A stretch of 64,000 nt of DNA from Anisus vortex. Taxonomy: Eukaryota > Mollusca > Gastropoda > Planorbidae. The notes beneath the pieces are model-generated. The model worked only from the letters and a program-made list of their open reading frames with translations. It had not been told where the DNA came from and made no database searches. The position numbers and the translations under genes are program-made. Shown here piece by piece: positions 10,861 through 23,030 of the stretch. The stretch's first letter is position 1, and every line of letters starts with the position of its first letter. The stretch lies in NCBI GenBank assembly GCA_949126835.1, contig OX421506.1, forward strand, positions 20,601,426 through 20,665,425. The letters are read 5' to 3'.

Positions 10861-12130
10861 CAAGAGCCGGAAGGTATTTTTTAGAGACACAAATTGATCT
10901 CATCTTACGAAATCGTAGTTATTATGTTTCTTCTTGTGTATTTTTACTTTGCAATCAACAGAAAACGTTTTAATGGTTGTGCAATAATGCTATTTATTCA
11001 CTATAAGCGTTCGTTCATCTTCTTTTCTGTTCGGTTGAATACCAAATAGTAGTTTAGTCCAAATGTTTTGCGAATCCCGAGCGTATCATGCATAATTTTC
11101 AAAATGTCCATATACTTCAATACGTTGATGCTTCATTTTCTTCAACAAAAATATTTTATTTTCCATAAAGTTATAGTACATAGAGCACAATAAAGGTTTC
11201 ATTATAAGTACTAAACGCAGGTGTGGTTTATATTGTGACACTTTTATATTACATCCATCTAGTTACCCCCGTCCCCATTAAACTTTATCCGCTACTCTGT
11301 CCATTCACATGAACAAACCAATGATCATACGTCGTCCAGTTGCCTTCTTTTTCTGTTCATCAATCTAATTTTATGACAAGGCAACACTACCATATAAAAT
11401 ACCACACACAAAAAAAGTTCCAAGACATTACCAATCATTTCTTCTCAACCTGTCCAAATCACAATCATTAACAAATCATTCCCGATCTCTCTGTATAAAC
11501 CCCCTGCTACTAGTAAAGGTCACAAACTTACGTGTATAAAAAAACAACAACAACATAAAAACAACACAATCACAACAGTAGCAGTCGCTGACCTAAAGAA
11601 AACAGAAACCGTCTCTAATGTGCCTTAAACACAAAGTCTATTGAATGATGCTTGTGTCAACCATCACTATAGTTTAACAAACTATTAAATACTAAACAAA
11701 CAAAGAAAACATCTGTGGCTATTTATAATATTTCAGAAATAAAGCTTAATAATTATATATTTAAGTGCTGGCACAATGAGTTGTTTATGTGATATGTAGG
11801 TTGAAATAAAAAATACCACGGTAGAGTGGTTCCTTTGGTAAGTTTATGAGTTTTTTTTATCAAGCGGGGCAGTGAAGGAGAACTAAAAGCTAATGTTTTG
11901 AAACAGAAATGGATACTGTAAAAATGTTTACAGCTCCAATCTCCAACATTGTAATTAAAATACTTAATGTACATACATTTTTAACAATTAGTTATTTCTT
12001 TGAAATATATTATTCTTCTTACACTAAGGTGAAATAAACGAGAGAAACTATAACACCCTTATGAAACCCTCTGTTTCGGCTGACAACTTCTCTATAAGTA
12101 GACCCTAAACTTCACGTACCATCTCTCTTT
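10861..12130. other. Gene-free stretch
   Basis: AT-rich with no recognisable exon, RNA gene or transposon protein. ORFs are short and of low-complexity composition. Confidence 0.5.
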
Positions 12131-12312
12131 ATCTTATATGTTACAGACGCCCCTTCAATACAAACGATTATTGCGTCCTTTGCTTATCCGTGGTTTAAGT
12201 AAAATAGTTTTGCATTTTGATTAGTGTTTGAAATGATATCAAGTTATTGCTTCCTTGGTTTGTTCAGGCAACTCATTCCATGTCCGGGCATAACTATTGA
12301 GGAAAGTGAACA
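12131..12312 (-). mobile_element. Truncated LINE 3' end (family T), degenerate
   Basis: The block TTGGTTTGTTCAGGCAAC, followed by CATTCCATGTCCGGGCAT, is the reverse complement of the LINE C-terminus best preserved at 20590-20880. A TTACAGACGCCCCTTC block precedes it, matching the 3' untranslated part. No intact reading frame is left. Confidence 0.75.
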
Positions 12313-13834
12313 TGCTGTCACGATTCTGGACTAAACCGTGACTCTAAGCACTCATAGATAGATTATAGCGTAGTGGTAGTATAGAACCATAGGTTAGCGT
12401 AGAGTTAGATTAGATAGAACGAGTAGTCTGAAACTATTACCTTCATCTCTCTCACGCAATAGGAACACCCCAACCACCCCCCTTCTTCACCTGTCCTTTA
12501 ACCTTCACTACACTCTTTTAGTTTTAATCCCAATTCAGAGTTTGCTAATCAATACGCCCAAACTGGTACTAAAACCGTGAATGAATGAAGTGTGAATCTT
12601 AATGTATATATTCTATTATAATTTTAACTATTTATCCATGCCGTATTCTAATGTGCTTGTATAATAACTATTCATTCATGTTGTTAATTCAACATGCTGT
12701 ATGTATACACTACGCTATAAACTCCCTTGTACACACACACACCCCACCTTCCCCGCTAAAACCCCTTTTTCCCCTTCCCATACCACTCAAAGGACGGCGA
12801 CTCGCTAGCTACCCTTTGAGACGGTAGATGTTTTCGCATCCACTTAATACCCCTCGGCCGAAAATCCACGCCAGCCACTTGAGTGACCAGGTCAAAGTCT
12901 ATCAAAGGGAGATAATTCCCTTCACTCAGCATGACGTATGTATCAATCGTCTTTTATCTAGATTAACCCCCCCCCCCCCCCACTTCGACCAGTATAAGTT
13001 GTGAAACCTAACTTTGGATTCCATAACACTCGCCAATACTCGTGTCATTATTGCTGTATAACTTCATATGTATGTCTCACCATTGGATATTCGAACGTAA
13101 TAAACACCTGAACAGTAACCAGTGATTTGCTTGCTTATCTTAGAACTGTCTGTTTGTATACTCTTAACATCTATACGAGCCAAGGAGAGAAATAATCATT
13201 GTTCCAGGACGATTGCAGCAGTAGCGGTATTTCGTACCCCCACGACAACCAGCCACCAGTAACCATTAACCCCACGACAACCAGCCACTATTAACCATTA
13301 ACCCCACGACAACCAGCCGCCTCTAACCCCACTCAATCACCCCCCCCCCCCGCACCCCTCTCAGTGTCAACATTGTGACGAATCGCTCTCCCAACAGCAA
13401 CATCGTGACACATGCATGTAAATGTTCTTGAATATGGAAGATGAAACTTGTTTTTATCCTTTTGTGTATACAAATGACCATAATTATCATTATCACCAAG
13501 TCTCAGTTTAGCGACAGAGTGGTGGACCAAATGAATCGTGAATTGGTCAATAACGCTAATTTAACTGTATTAAAGCAAGAATTTGTAAACACACTATCTT
13601 AACTTCATTGAGGCGTGAATTGGTTTAATCTGTTTTCAAATACATCCGTTTTCTTTTTCCATCAATTTAGTACAAAGTGACTAATCTTTTTAGCACCATC
13701 ATGCGATCAGATATTAGTCACTAAGAGAAAATCCGGCTTTGTTATTAAACTATAACAAATTGTTGTTTTGTATGCGCACCGCACGCGCTATAAGGGTGCC
13801 AACTTTAAATCAATCAGTTAAATTAAAAAACTTT
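12313..13834. other. Gene-free stretch with C-rich runs
   Basis: Contains poly-C runs near 12966-12981 and 13343-13353 and the tandem repeat listed at 13238-13335. No coding exon was recognised. Confidence 0.5.
13238..13335. repeat. Short tandem repeat, about 32-bp unit, three copies
   Basis: Three head-to-tail copies of a unit starting CCCCACGACAACCAGCC and ending in a variant of AGTAACCATTAA. Confidence 0.85.
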
Positions 13835-14010
13835 TGCAAAAGGGGTACGGCGGCATCGCGCAAGCGATATCGTACCGAAGGTCACGGGCTCAAATCCTGG
13901 GAGAAAGCTAAAAAAATTTTTTTATTGAGCAATGATCCAACCACACATCCCTTTGCATGCCGTGGGCATAGAAACTTTGTGAAAGCTACTTCACTTGCTC
14001 TGTGGATCGA
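13835..14010 (+). mobile_element. SINE family 1, strongly diverged copy
   Basis: The head reads GGGGTACGGCGGCATCGCG, with a degenerate B-box (GGGCTCAAATCCTGGG). The end matches the family: GCCGTGGGCATAGAAACT, then CTTCACTTGCTCTGTGGATC. The central part of the body is deleted. Confidence 0.7.
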
Positions 14011-16625
14011 ATCGGTCGATCAGGGATAGGCCTGCCTATAGCAATCTCATTATGTCTTGAAGTAATTTTACCGTGAAGAGAAAGTGTATTACCCGGATGT
14101 GCTTAGAATACGTTTTTTTTTTTCTTTTGGCTGTTTTGTTTTAAGACTAGAAAGAAAAATCAGTTAATCGTATCCAATTAAACCAAAAGCGAGGCTTAGA
14201 TCAAAATACAGTTTGGTTTCCCACCTGAATAGTGTGGGTGTATGTAAGCTCGCCCGTATATCCATTTCCTTGTTGTGGTTGTAAAATCTGAAGATTTCAG
14301 GTGCAGATTAAAACCACCGCCGATTGTAAGGGGGTGGGTAGTAGTAGATTTGTTTTCATTTTTAAAGAAAAGAAAGAAATAGGTTTATGGGTCATAAACG
14401 GTTGAAAACTTTTTTTAAAATGCTAAACATAAATAACTGAATAAACAGAATGGTCTCATGGCAAAAAAATGGCTTTACTCTTTCAATGTGCTTATTTTGA
14501 TATGTAAAATATGTTACGAAACATGTAAACAAAAGATAAAGTCTCTCTTTAAGACCCAATCCATAGGACAATTAAAGCAGCGTTCACGAGTTTACATGGA
14601 CATGAAAAACAATGGGGTTGTATCCATCTATGCTGGCTAGACTTAAGGACACCCGGGGAAACAATCATGGGATCTACGGTTGGGCAATCAAAGCGAACTG
14701 TCGCTAGAACAACTTAGCTCATTTAGTTATATGTAGGCCTAATATTAAAACAAAATAATAATAAAAAACAACAAACACCTTTTAATACGTAGCAAATGAA
14801 ATTTTTAAATAAAAGCATTATCTGTGAGTTCATATAGCCTAATAAATATCTTTTTTTTTCTTGTATGTTACAGACGCTCTTTCTATAAAGAATATTAATG
14901 CTTCCTATATGATTATATATTATTTGGCATATAATGGTTAAGTGAAATATAGGATATAAAAAAAAAGAAACCTGATCTATAGATACATAAAAACACAAAA
15001 CAAATATTAATTTTCATCAAGAAATCAGTTTGGGAATCGAAATATGTGATTCTTCACGTCTGACGTTCGCAATTCATCTTTTTTCTTTTGGCAACATCTT
15101 CTTAGAAAATAGAATCAAATGTAATTCCCTACATCTATTCTTATTCGCAGTACATCCAGTAACGCAGCACACAGACATATTTTGTTAGTAAATGAATGAA
15201 TGGGACCGGGAATTTGGGTACACTATGAACTTTTAGGTTCGTAATGCATGCAAGTCAACTGCTTCTACATTTTATTTAAACGATATAAAACTATCAAAGA
15301 ACTTCAAAAACTCTTCTACTTGCGTCACAGACCGCAGTTTTGGTCAATCTATTATTAAGTTTAGTTAATAACGATATTAAAAATTGAACTTTGAGTATGG
15401 GCATGGGGCGACAACTGCTGTCTGGACTTACTAGATACAACTAACAAATACTGAAATAGGAAATTGTACATCTAAGTGAAATAAATCAACAAAGATATTC
15501 GGGTTCAATAACTGAATCAAATAAGTACATTGAAAAGAAAAAAAGGAAATAAGAGTTTACATCAGCAGAATATATCTAGGGGAACAAACTAGTGACACAA
15601 GAGAGGCGCCAACTTTGACCTTACAGAGGTCAGTACATGTCGAACGGAACAATGAAATATTGCTAAAACAAAATGGGAATATGATTATAATAATAGAAGC
15701 TCTCGTAAAGCATTGAGGCATTTAACAATGCATAAAATATACTAGTAACATGATAGTATTCTTAGTGATCATATTGGTCATATAATCGCAGTGTACCAAA
15801 TATACGGAGCGAACTACCACTTACATGGGTTTTGAAAAAAAAACGGCTAGTTTGACCTCTCAACTGAAGTTGCAACCCCAAAAGTAGAACCCGGCTAAAC
15901 TCTACGTCTCATGAAATCACAAAGGAAACTCCGGCGTAGTGATCTTTATATAAACATAACTGGTCGTTCACATAGTACCTTCCTTTGGCACGTAAAACTT
16001 GAGACATGGATTCTTCTCAGCAAATCTAAAATATTTTCTAGAGATTTCTACATAGTGCCTAATGTATGACAGTCATTTGACAGTCGTAAAGCAGTCGACT
16101 CTAGTGTCATTAATATTCCAGATTTTGTTGGGAGCTTTCAAAGGGGTTTAGTTCTAAACTACATTGTGAAAAAAAAAAATCAAACAGTAAAAACATTTGC
16201 CACATTCCGGTAGTTAGACTCGCACCTTGTGTGACTCTGGCTAGCTAAATTGTTTAACTCTAGATGTCTTTGTATATCTCTAGCGCACATTACGTCTCTC
16301 TTTCTCCCTCTCTTTCTGTTATGGCATGCCTTTGTATATAGCCAACCTAATTATAAACGATTTTATTTCACACAAACAAACGCACAAAACAGCAACACAA
16401 AGTCCGAGAAAATGTAAATACATAAAAATAAATAATAAAACTGTGCCAGATGAAATTAATAATAATAAAGATATATAAATAATGTGATTGTATGGAATTT
16501 GTTTTATATAAATGAACATGATACATATTTAAAAGAAAAAATTAGATCAAATGTTTTTGTTTTTTTTTAAAGTGAAGTCGAATGAGTCTTTGAATTAGGT
16601 ATTACATCAATAACTCCGGCATAGG
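14011..16625. other. Gene-free AT-rich stretch
   Basis: No supported gene. A fragment of the family T LINE 3' end lies near 14862-14925 (minus orientation, TTACAGACGCTC block). The remainder is unique-looking AT-rich DNA without a recognisable domain in any frame. Confidence 0.5.
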
Positions 16626-16870
16626 GGGCACGGTAGCCGAGCGGCAGCGCGTTCGACTGGCGAGCCGAAGGTCCCGGGTTCGAATCCTGGTGCAGGTTAG
16701 GATTTTTTCCCGCGTCTTGTGGGTCTGATGAGTACCTGACTTTAATTGGGGTAAAATAAAGGCGGCTGTGAATAATGCTGGCCACACAATCACCTAGTAT
16801 GCCGTGGTCACAGAAACTGGTGAATGAAGCTTCATCGGACCTATGGATCAACTCGATCCGACTTACTTTA
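16626..16870 (+). mobile_element. tRNA-derived SINE (family 1), best-preserved copy
   Basis: The head is tRNA-like, with an A-box (TAGCCGAGCGGC) near 16634 and a perfect B-box (GGTTCGAATCC) near 16678. The tRNA-like head is followed by the shared body (TTGGGGTAAAATAAAGGCGG) and tail. This is the clearest internal Pol III promoter of the five copies. The tRNA-like part lacks a proper acceptor pairing and is fused to the SINE body, so it is not a tRNA gene. Confidence 0.9.
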
Positions 16871-17984
16871 ACTCCGGTATGCTGCTTGGTCACCATGTCC
16901 CGTAACAGATACACTTAATGAACACTTTTATGGTTTTAAGAACATTACTAAACGATATTTAAAAAAAAACACATTTAAGAAAATCAAGTAATCCTAAATT
17001 TTGCCAACAAATATTCTCAAGTGTTTTTTTATGCGCCGCGTCAATAGCTCGTTACATAAACAGGAAACAGTGCATTGCACTTATGTTGGGACCACGGATT
17101 AGATATTACTGTTAATTAAAGACCACCCCTGTACATGTGTGTGCATAGGCCCCCTCCCCTCCCTTATAATAAGGTAAAATAATAGATATTATTATAGTCT
17201 AGCATATAATGTTTAGGTTGCCATTGTGTAATAAATCAGTATGAGCCTGGCATCTTCCCCCCTTACCGTGCACTTTTTCACCCCGCCCCATCCTTGCACT
17301 ATTTGCCATAGCCCCCTCCCCCCCCCCCCCCCCCACACACACATTGCAATCCCGTCTACGCAACTGTGTTTGTGTTTAACATGAGAGCCAGTCATGTTAA
17401 TCATTCACAATAATAGTAAATATAAAATCTACAATTTTGACCTTATATTTATTATAATCTTGTCGTGTTTTGTTTGGGTTAATACATCTTTGCCCATTTA
17501 TCCCCCCCCCCAGCCCTCCGCCCCCAACCCCTTCCCCTACACCCTTCAGACACTCCTCCTCATTCAAACCATAGACTATTATTAGATTAAAGTCTCTGTT
17601 CAAACCAACCACAAGCGTAGAGCAGCGAAGCGTATCAAGTTGACCTACTTGATATCTATTGTTGTGTTTGTGATATAGAATCGAGATCTAGAAGCTATTT
17701 TGTATATGCTTTATTTACTGAACGAGAAATACGTGTAGCGTACAGTCTACATTCGTATGACCTGCGTTGAATGGTGGTTGTGTGTTGACTCGATTATTTC
17801 ACACAATTCTATTGCGATTTTGAAAAATTGGAACTGGAACTGGAAAGAGTTTTACTTCTTCTTCTTTCAAACAGAACTTAAAAACTCATTATTTCAATAT
17901 TTACCTTAGATAACATTTAACATGCTTTAGAAACTTACTGTCTTATTTATGGGTTGGGTCGGTTAATACTACATTTATTTGTTT
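16871..17984. other. Gene-free stretch with long C-runs
   Basis: Holds poly-C at about 17318-17333 and CCCC-rich DNA around 17500-17540. No exon recognised. Confidence 0.5.
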
Positions 17985-18125
17985 TGTCTTTTTTAATCAT
18001 CAATTTAGCTCTGTCACCTGGCCTAGGGTAATATCCGTATTCTTAGTTGTATGTTAAACTCGCTCTGAGCTTACATTATGTTTGTTGGCAGCGCTATACA
18101 AATATTATTATTATTATTATTATTC
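17985..18125 (+). mobile_element. Retroelement 3' tail ending in (TTA)n
   Basis: GGCAGCGCTATACAAATA followed by (TTA)n is a typical non-LTR retrotransposon tail with a terminal microsatellite. A related CTGTCACCTGG block recurs near 24948, where a TTATTATT run follows at about 25150. No coding part is attached. Confidence 0.55.
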
Positions 18126-18129
18126 GTTC

Positions 18130-18690
18130 TCAAAAGTTATGATTTGGAGGATTCAGACAGCAAGTCCAATAGTTGTAATGAACTGTGCCGTGGCTGTCAG
18201 TTGCTCTAGTATGTCATTGAAGATAGCCTCCTGGGCCATATGGCTGACCGGGTAGAGTGGTACATAGGGCAGGTCTGAAGGACATGTTCCGCATTTTCGG
18301 GAGCTGTTCCGCATGGGCACATTTCGTTTGCTCCGATTCGTAGCAGAACATGTGTTGCTTCAGCCTGTTATCACCTGTCTTTAGTCCGAAGATGATGTGT
18401 TTAAATTGGCGGGAAAGTTTGAATTAAGCATCAATCTTTGGGTTGTTTTGTTGCAGCTCAGACCATCTTTCGGAGCATTGCCTTAATTTCTTCGGGGTGT
18501 AGGGATGGGTCTGTCTGGTTTGTCTGCCTCCAGATTTAGCTAAGGTGTTGGCAGTGTCATTCCCATCATTTTGTACAAGCCCAGGGATCGATTGGAGAAC
18601 TAACGAATCATAATCGTAGTATAAAGTCAAGTAAAGAACTAAATTATCCATGAGACAAGTTTCCAATAGAATTCTAATGCAGGTTTATGT
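18130..18690 (-). pseudogene. LINE remnant: RNase H domain and cysteine-rich C-terminus
   Basis: The minus-strand frame at 18666-18424 reads SLVLQSIPGLVQNDGNDTAN followed by LAKSGG. This resembles the C-terminal half of a retroelement RNase H (normally W-I-P-x-H-x-G-x-x-G-N-E-x-A-D). The conserved His and Glu are replaced. Past a stop and frameshifts, 18340-18240 encodes EMCPCGTAPENAEHVLQTC, a typical CPCG...H...C terminus of such LINE proteins. It is a decayed, 5'-truncated copy and not a host gene. Confidence 0.85.
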
Positions 18691-18794
18691 ACAATGAATG
18701 AAGTGGTGAATAAATAATATGCACAATACACTGGTAGATTATAAATAACTTCTAGATTCTATAAAACTCTTCAAAACAACAACATAAAAAAATC

Positions 18795-18925
18795 GTATAT
18801 TATCTTATACATTACATTACATAGGCTTATTCGTGGTCCGAGTCTAGTCTTGCATTTTTATTAATGTTTTAAATGATGTTAAGTTACTGGTTTTACTGGT
18901 TTGTTCATGCAACCCATTCAAGCTG
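18795..18925 (-). mobile_element. Truncated LINE 3' end (family T)
   Basis: Contains GTGGTCCGAGTCTAGTCTTG and TTACTGGTTTGTTCATGCAA, the reverse complement of the segment encoding the C-terminus at 20590-20880. It is decayed at the protein level. Confidence 0.8.
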
Positions 18926-19570
18926 TCCATCTGATTATATTCTTTGAAAGGTGGACTAAACATGATTAGAGATATTAAAATATGTTTAGATCTAGAGCCC
19001 ACGAGAAAATAAGCTTAGGCTATATTAAATATATTTGTCTACACAAATCAATAATCGCTAAGCCATAATCAAATATTAATTTAAAGAAATTCTAATTGAA
19101 TTATAAACACAATTAAATATTGGCTACATTAAGCAGACTTGCAATTAAAACATGCTATACACATAGGCCTACCATAAATATCAGATGCTATATAACATAT
19201 AACATTATGCTTTACAAGTTCAGCTAATCTGTAAATGGTCCACTGGTTTCGTTGGTTTTCTGTCAACCCAAAAAGCCAGGGCTGCAGCTAAGGACTATCG
19301 CGTCGGTGGTGACCCGCAGGTTCAGAAACTTTGAATTTGCTCTTCTCCAATTCCCAATTAATATATATACCGGGCGCCTTCGACTTTACCTATGTTTCTG
19401 CCAAAAAGACGCGGAGATAGTCTTAGTAATTATCACCCACATTATGAGATCCAGAGAAACCCAAAGTATAATAGACCAAAAAACAAAAACCACCATAAAA
19501 ACTGGTCTCCGAATTCCAACCTCAGCCTTGAACTCTCACAGTTCAACAGTTGTATTGTCGTTGTAAAAGG

Positions 19571-19928
19571 CAGAGGTCTCCAAACTTTTTCAGCCCGAGG
19601 GCCACATTAACTATCAAACAGCAGTTTGTTGAGGGGCCGACGACACACTTGAGGTCACAATAAAGAAAGGATGAAAACGTGGAAGTTGTTTTTAATTACT
19701 AATTTAATATTATTGTATTCAGTTATTATTGAAAATAATACACTACACATGAACACCTATATTAGTGGGAAGGGTGAAAACATTACGTCCACGTAGCGGC
19801 GGCTGATCTTGGCAGGGTACAAGTAAATATTCGTAATTTTTTTTTCGTATTCAAAAAGGTCGCCACGGGCCGGATGAGAGGGCCTCGCGGGCCGCATCTG
19901 GCCGCGGGCCGTAGTTTGGAGACCCCTG
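19571..19928. mobile_element. hAT-like MITE
   Basis: It begins CAGAGGTCTCCAAACT and ends AGTTTGGAGACCCCTG, so the termini are inverted repeats of at least 16 bp with two mismatches. The interior has the GGGCC...GGCCGCATCTGG composition seen in many hAT-type MITEs. Flanks read GTAAAAGG and TCTTAAAG, a possible but imperfect 8-bp target duplication. It has no transposase ORF. Confidence 0.85.
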
Positions 19929-20359
19929 TCTTAAAGTAAAACTTGACCTGACCCTACTCCTGTTTATACTTTCGTCCAGACTAAACTTAAACGAAACTAT
20001 GTCAACAAGTCGCTCCCTATCCAAGCCTCCTCCGCTCCCCCCCCCTCCAGTTTTTCCGCTTAGTGTAGGCTTCTCCCACACCATTCCACCCACCTTCACA
20101 CAGGTATGTGTCCCCAAGGCCATGAACCAGGACCTTTCGAGATACAGACACAGACACCTATAGACACACAGACACCTATATACACACACAGACACACATG
20201 GACACATACACACAGATGCACACATACACACACGTGTTGTTCATGGGAGAATTGGTGGTTTTAAAAAAATACGTGTAGATATCTATGTTTGCATGCTTCT
20301 CAGTATCAACTGCCTTAAACAAAAGATTTGTCTTTTTTAAGTGTTTTGGGCTGAATTAA
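19929..20359. other. Gene-free stretch with ACAC microsatellite
   Basis: A GACACA/CACACA-rich tract covers 20140-20235. The minus-strand ORF across it (cysteine- and valine-rich) is only the translation of that repeat. Confidence 0.6.
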
Positions 20360-20530
20360 GGACTATTATTTCTACTAACTGTTCATATGTAAGTTTTAGC
20401 TCTTAAACAGAACGATTTTCATTAATTATACGCTTTTTAATATGTAAAAAAGGACTAGTATTTATACTAACTGTTCATATGTAAGTTTTAGCTCTTAAAC
20501 AAAACGATTTTTATCAATTATAAAGTAGGC
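20360..20530. repeat. Tandem duplication, about 85-bp unit
   Basis: The segment ACTAACTGTTCATATGTAAG through TTTTAGCTCTTAAAC occurs twice in a row. A third partial copy lies at 20893-20930, beyond the LINE fragment at 20590-20880, which suggests that fragment inserted into the array. Confidence 0.8.
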
Positions 20531-20589
20531 TACAGTATAGAGTAAAGTAGTAATAATACATAAGGCATTTAACTCTAATTTAGAAATAC

Positions 20590-20880
20590 AACACAATAAC
20601 AACCTGTTGCAAAGCTCAGATAAACATAAAGACAAAAACACCTTCCTTGTCCCTTATGCGAGAACAAATGCATATAAGTACTCTTTCTTCCCGAGTGGCA
20701 TTCGGGCATGGAATGGGTTGCCTGAACAAACCAGGAAAACCAATAACCTAACATCATTTAAAACATTAATAAAAATGCAAGACTAGTCTCGGACCACGGA
20801 TGAGCGTAGGACGCAATAATCTTGTTTATAGAAGGAGCGTCTGTAATGTATAAGATAAGATAAGATAAGCCTTTTAGGCT
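20590..20880 (+). mobile_element. Truncated LINE 3' end (family T), best copy
   Basis: The plus strand encodes a typical LINE C-terminus: NTFLVPYARTNAYKYSFFPS, then GIRAWNGLPEQTRKTN, then a stop at about 20782. A short untranslated part and a (GATAA)n tail at 20850-20872 follow. The rest of the element is missing, as expected for 5'-truncated insertion. At least five other copies exist in this window. Confidence 0.88.
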
Positions 20881-20893
20881 GTAAAAAAATTAC

Positions 20894-21949
20894 TAATATT
20901 TCAACTAACTGTTCATATGTAAGATTTGGCTTGTAAGTTGTTGTTTTCAGTGTCATGAATGTAGGTTATAGTTTCGTGTTATGATCGATATGACATATTA
21001 CACACGACCAATTTTTTTCATTCAATAGTTTAGCGAGAAAGGGGGAAAGAGAGAGAGCGGGCGAAAGAGTGGAAGAAAGAGGGATTGGGAGAAAGAGAGC
21101 GAGAGAAAGAGAAGGTGTGTGTGTGAAAGAGAGCGAACGAATGATAACGATAAAGTTACCATGAGTATGTAGATTGTAGATTCAACAGGAAACGTTTCAC
21201 ATTTATAGTTACAGACATTCTCTTCCAGAAATAAAATCAATAAGTCCATTGCTCCAATCCTCCAACAGGGCCGCTGTGGATGTATGGCGGATAGATTTGA
21301 ACCCGGATCGCCACGATCACGGCCTGGAAGAAATAACACAGAAACACTGCATACATCACAATGCTTCTCATTAGAGGCGACATGAAGCAAAGGGGGGGGG
21401 GGGGGCTTTTTTCTCGTTAACTTAAAAAAAAACAAATCAATGTGAGGAGATAGGGACTTGGATAACAGTTGCACCCTCTTCCCCTTCACCAAATGCATCT
21501 TTTTTTTTGCCATTAGTTCACACACGAACAAGGATGCATATGAAAACAAAACCTGCATGAAAAGTCAATAGCATAATTAGGTTTATGAATCACCAGAAGC
21601 CGTCTTGAACACTGGCCTACACAAGGACCTAAAACACTTATTTTATTATGTGTGTTTTAAGTGATAAGGGATAGTCTGCATGCGTAGTCTAGGAAATTAT
21701 CTTTTGCTTACAAATTACATAGCCTATTTATATAGCGCTATTCGTTACAACGTGCGGACATGTACAGCCACAGCAGAAGCTGCAAGGTCAGGAACGCACA
21801 CTTCCCCAAGGACACACTAATTCCGTAGTCTCGCGAGGCTAATGGAAGCCAACAATTCATTACAATTAGTCTTCGAATGTGCTTTTAAATTTACGCTATG
21901 TTATTAAAATAGATCGAATAATTATGTTTATAGTTTTGCTTTAATTTAA
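20894..21949. other. Gene-free stretch with GA-rich block
   Basis: 21030-21140 is GA-rich low-complexity DNA, and a G-run lies at about 21392-21404. The 178-codon minus-strand ORF here translates these simple repeats (serine/leucine/phenylalanine-rich tail) and has no recognisable domain. Confidence 0.55.
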
Positions 21950-22430
21950 AATTTAATTTAAAGTTTAAACATGTCAATATTGTCCGCTTGTTTAATTGTG
22001 TTCGGAAGTTCATTCCGCCACAGAGGTGCTACAACGTTTTAGGATCGAGATGCAAATGTTTCTCTTTTTACGTTTGGTAACTTGATTTGTAGATGGATTT
22101 TGTTTGACCGCAGTCCTGTTACCTCTGATGTGTGTAGCTCGACCATGGATCTGATATGCTGTGGGGATTGACCATGAAGGTTTTTATAGAGCATAGTCAG
22201 TACTTTGGATTTTTAACCTAAGTGTTATAGGTAGCCAGTGCAATTGTTTTAAAGAGGTTAATGAGTTTTCTTCGTCATTTTTGCAGCTATTTTTTGGACC
22301 CTTTGTAGTTTTTTTCAAATCACACTCTGGCAGTCCAGTGTACAGACAGTTTGCGTAGTCAACATAGATTATTATCAGGCCTGCGATTAATGTCTCACAT
22401 GTATCTTTTATTGTTAGAATGTTTCTAACT
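21950..22430 (-). pseudogene. LINE remnant: C-terminal region of a second family
   Basis: Minus-strand translation reads VELHTSEVTGLRSNKIHLQI, KLPNVKREKFASRS, stop, then VVAPLWRNELPNTIKQADNI. This is the usual C-terminal layout after the reverse transcriptase in CR1/Jockey-type LINEs. Upstream, frames are broken, though LYKNLHGQSP is still readable. Dead copy. Confidence 0.82.
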
Positions 22431-22504
22431 TTTTATTCTCTGCAGATTCCGCATTGCAGATTTGGCCTACATTTGATTTTTATTTAATCACTGAGGGTTA
22501 TATT

Positions 22505-22720
22505 TTCATCTAAATATTAAATATAGGTCAAGATATTTTACATTTTATTTGAGTTGATTTATTTTCATCTAAATATACGTCAAGATATTTTACATTTTAT
22601 TTGAGTTAATTTATTTTCATCTAAATATACGTCAAGATATTTTACATTTTATTTGAGTTAATTTATTTTCATCTAAATATACGCCAAGATATTTTACATT
22701 TTAGTTGAGTTGATTTATGG
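22505..22720. repeat. Minisatellite, about 54-bp unit, four copies
   Basis: The unit contains TTTTCATCTAAATATACGTC and AAGATATTTTACATTTTA, followed by a TTGAGTTAATTTA block. The last copy has a C for T change (ACGCC). Confidence 0.9.
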
Positions 22721-22849
22721 ATGGTCTCATTGTTGACTAGTAGATGGTTTATTTGTAATTTTTTAATTTGTTGTTTCGATCCTTTCACTGTGGCCCCCCA
22801 CGGAGCTTCTAACTGCAGAATCATATCGTAGGGCCTACATGTTTTCTGG

Positions 22850-23030
22850 CCCTCTATCTATAAAGAAGACAATTGCCTATATAGCTAGCTCATCAGTGGT
22901 CGGAGAACAGTTTTGCATTTTGATTAGCGTTTTAAATAATGTTACGTACCTGGTTTTCCTGGTTTGTTCAGGCAACCCATTCCATGCCCGTGGCCACTCT
23001 GGAAGAAAGAGTATTTTAAATTTATTTTTT
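22850..23030 (-). mobile_element. Truncated LINE 3' end (family T)
   Basis: Shares GGTTTTCCTGGTTTGTTCAG and GCAACCCATTCCATGCCC with the other minus-strand copies. It ends near GAAGAAAGAGTA. Confidence 0.85.

Noticed and set aside
16626..16700. Possible tRNA gene
   Set aside because: It is the head of a multi-copy SINE with a shared non-tRNA body; the aminoacyl-stem pairing is missing.
19851..20231. 126-codon cysteine-rich minus-strand ORF
   Set aside because: The cysteines come from a CACACA-type microsatellite, and the C-terminal part overlaps the hAT-like MITE.
21022..21558. 178-codon minus-strand ORF
   Set aside because: The second half is a GA-repeat translated as Ser/Leu/Phe-rich sequence; no domain, splice context or start signal supports it.
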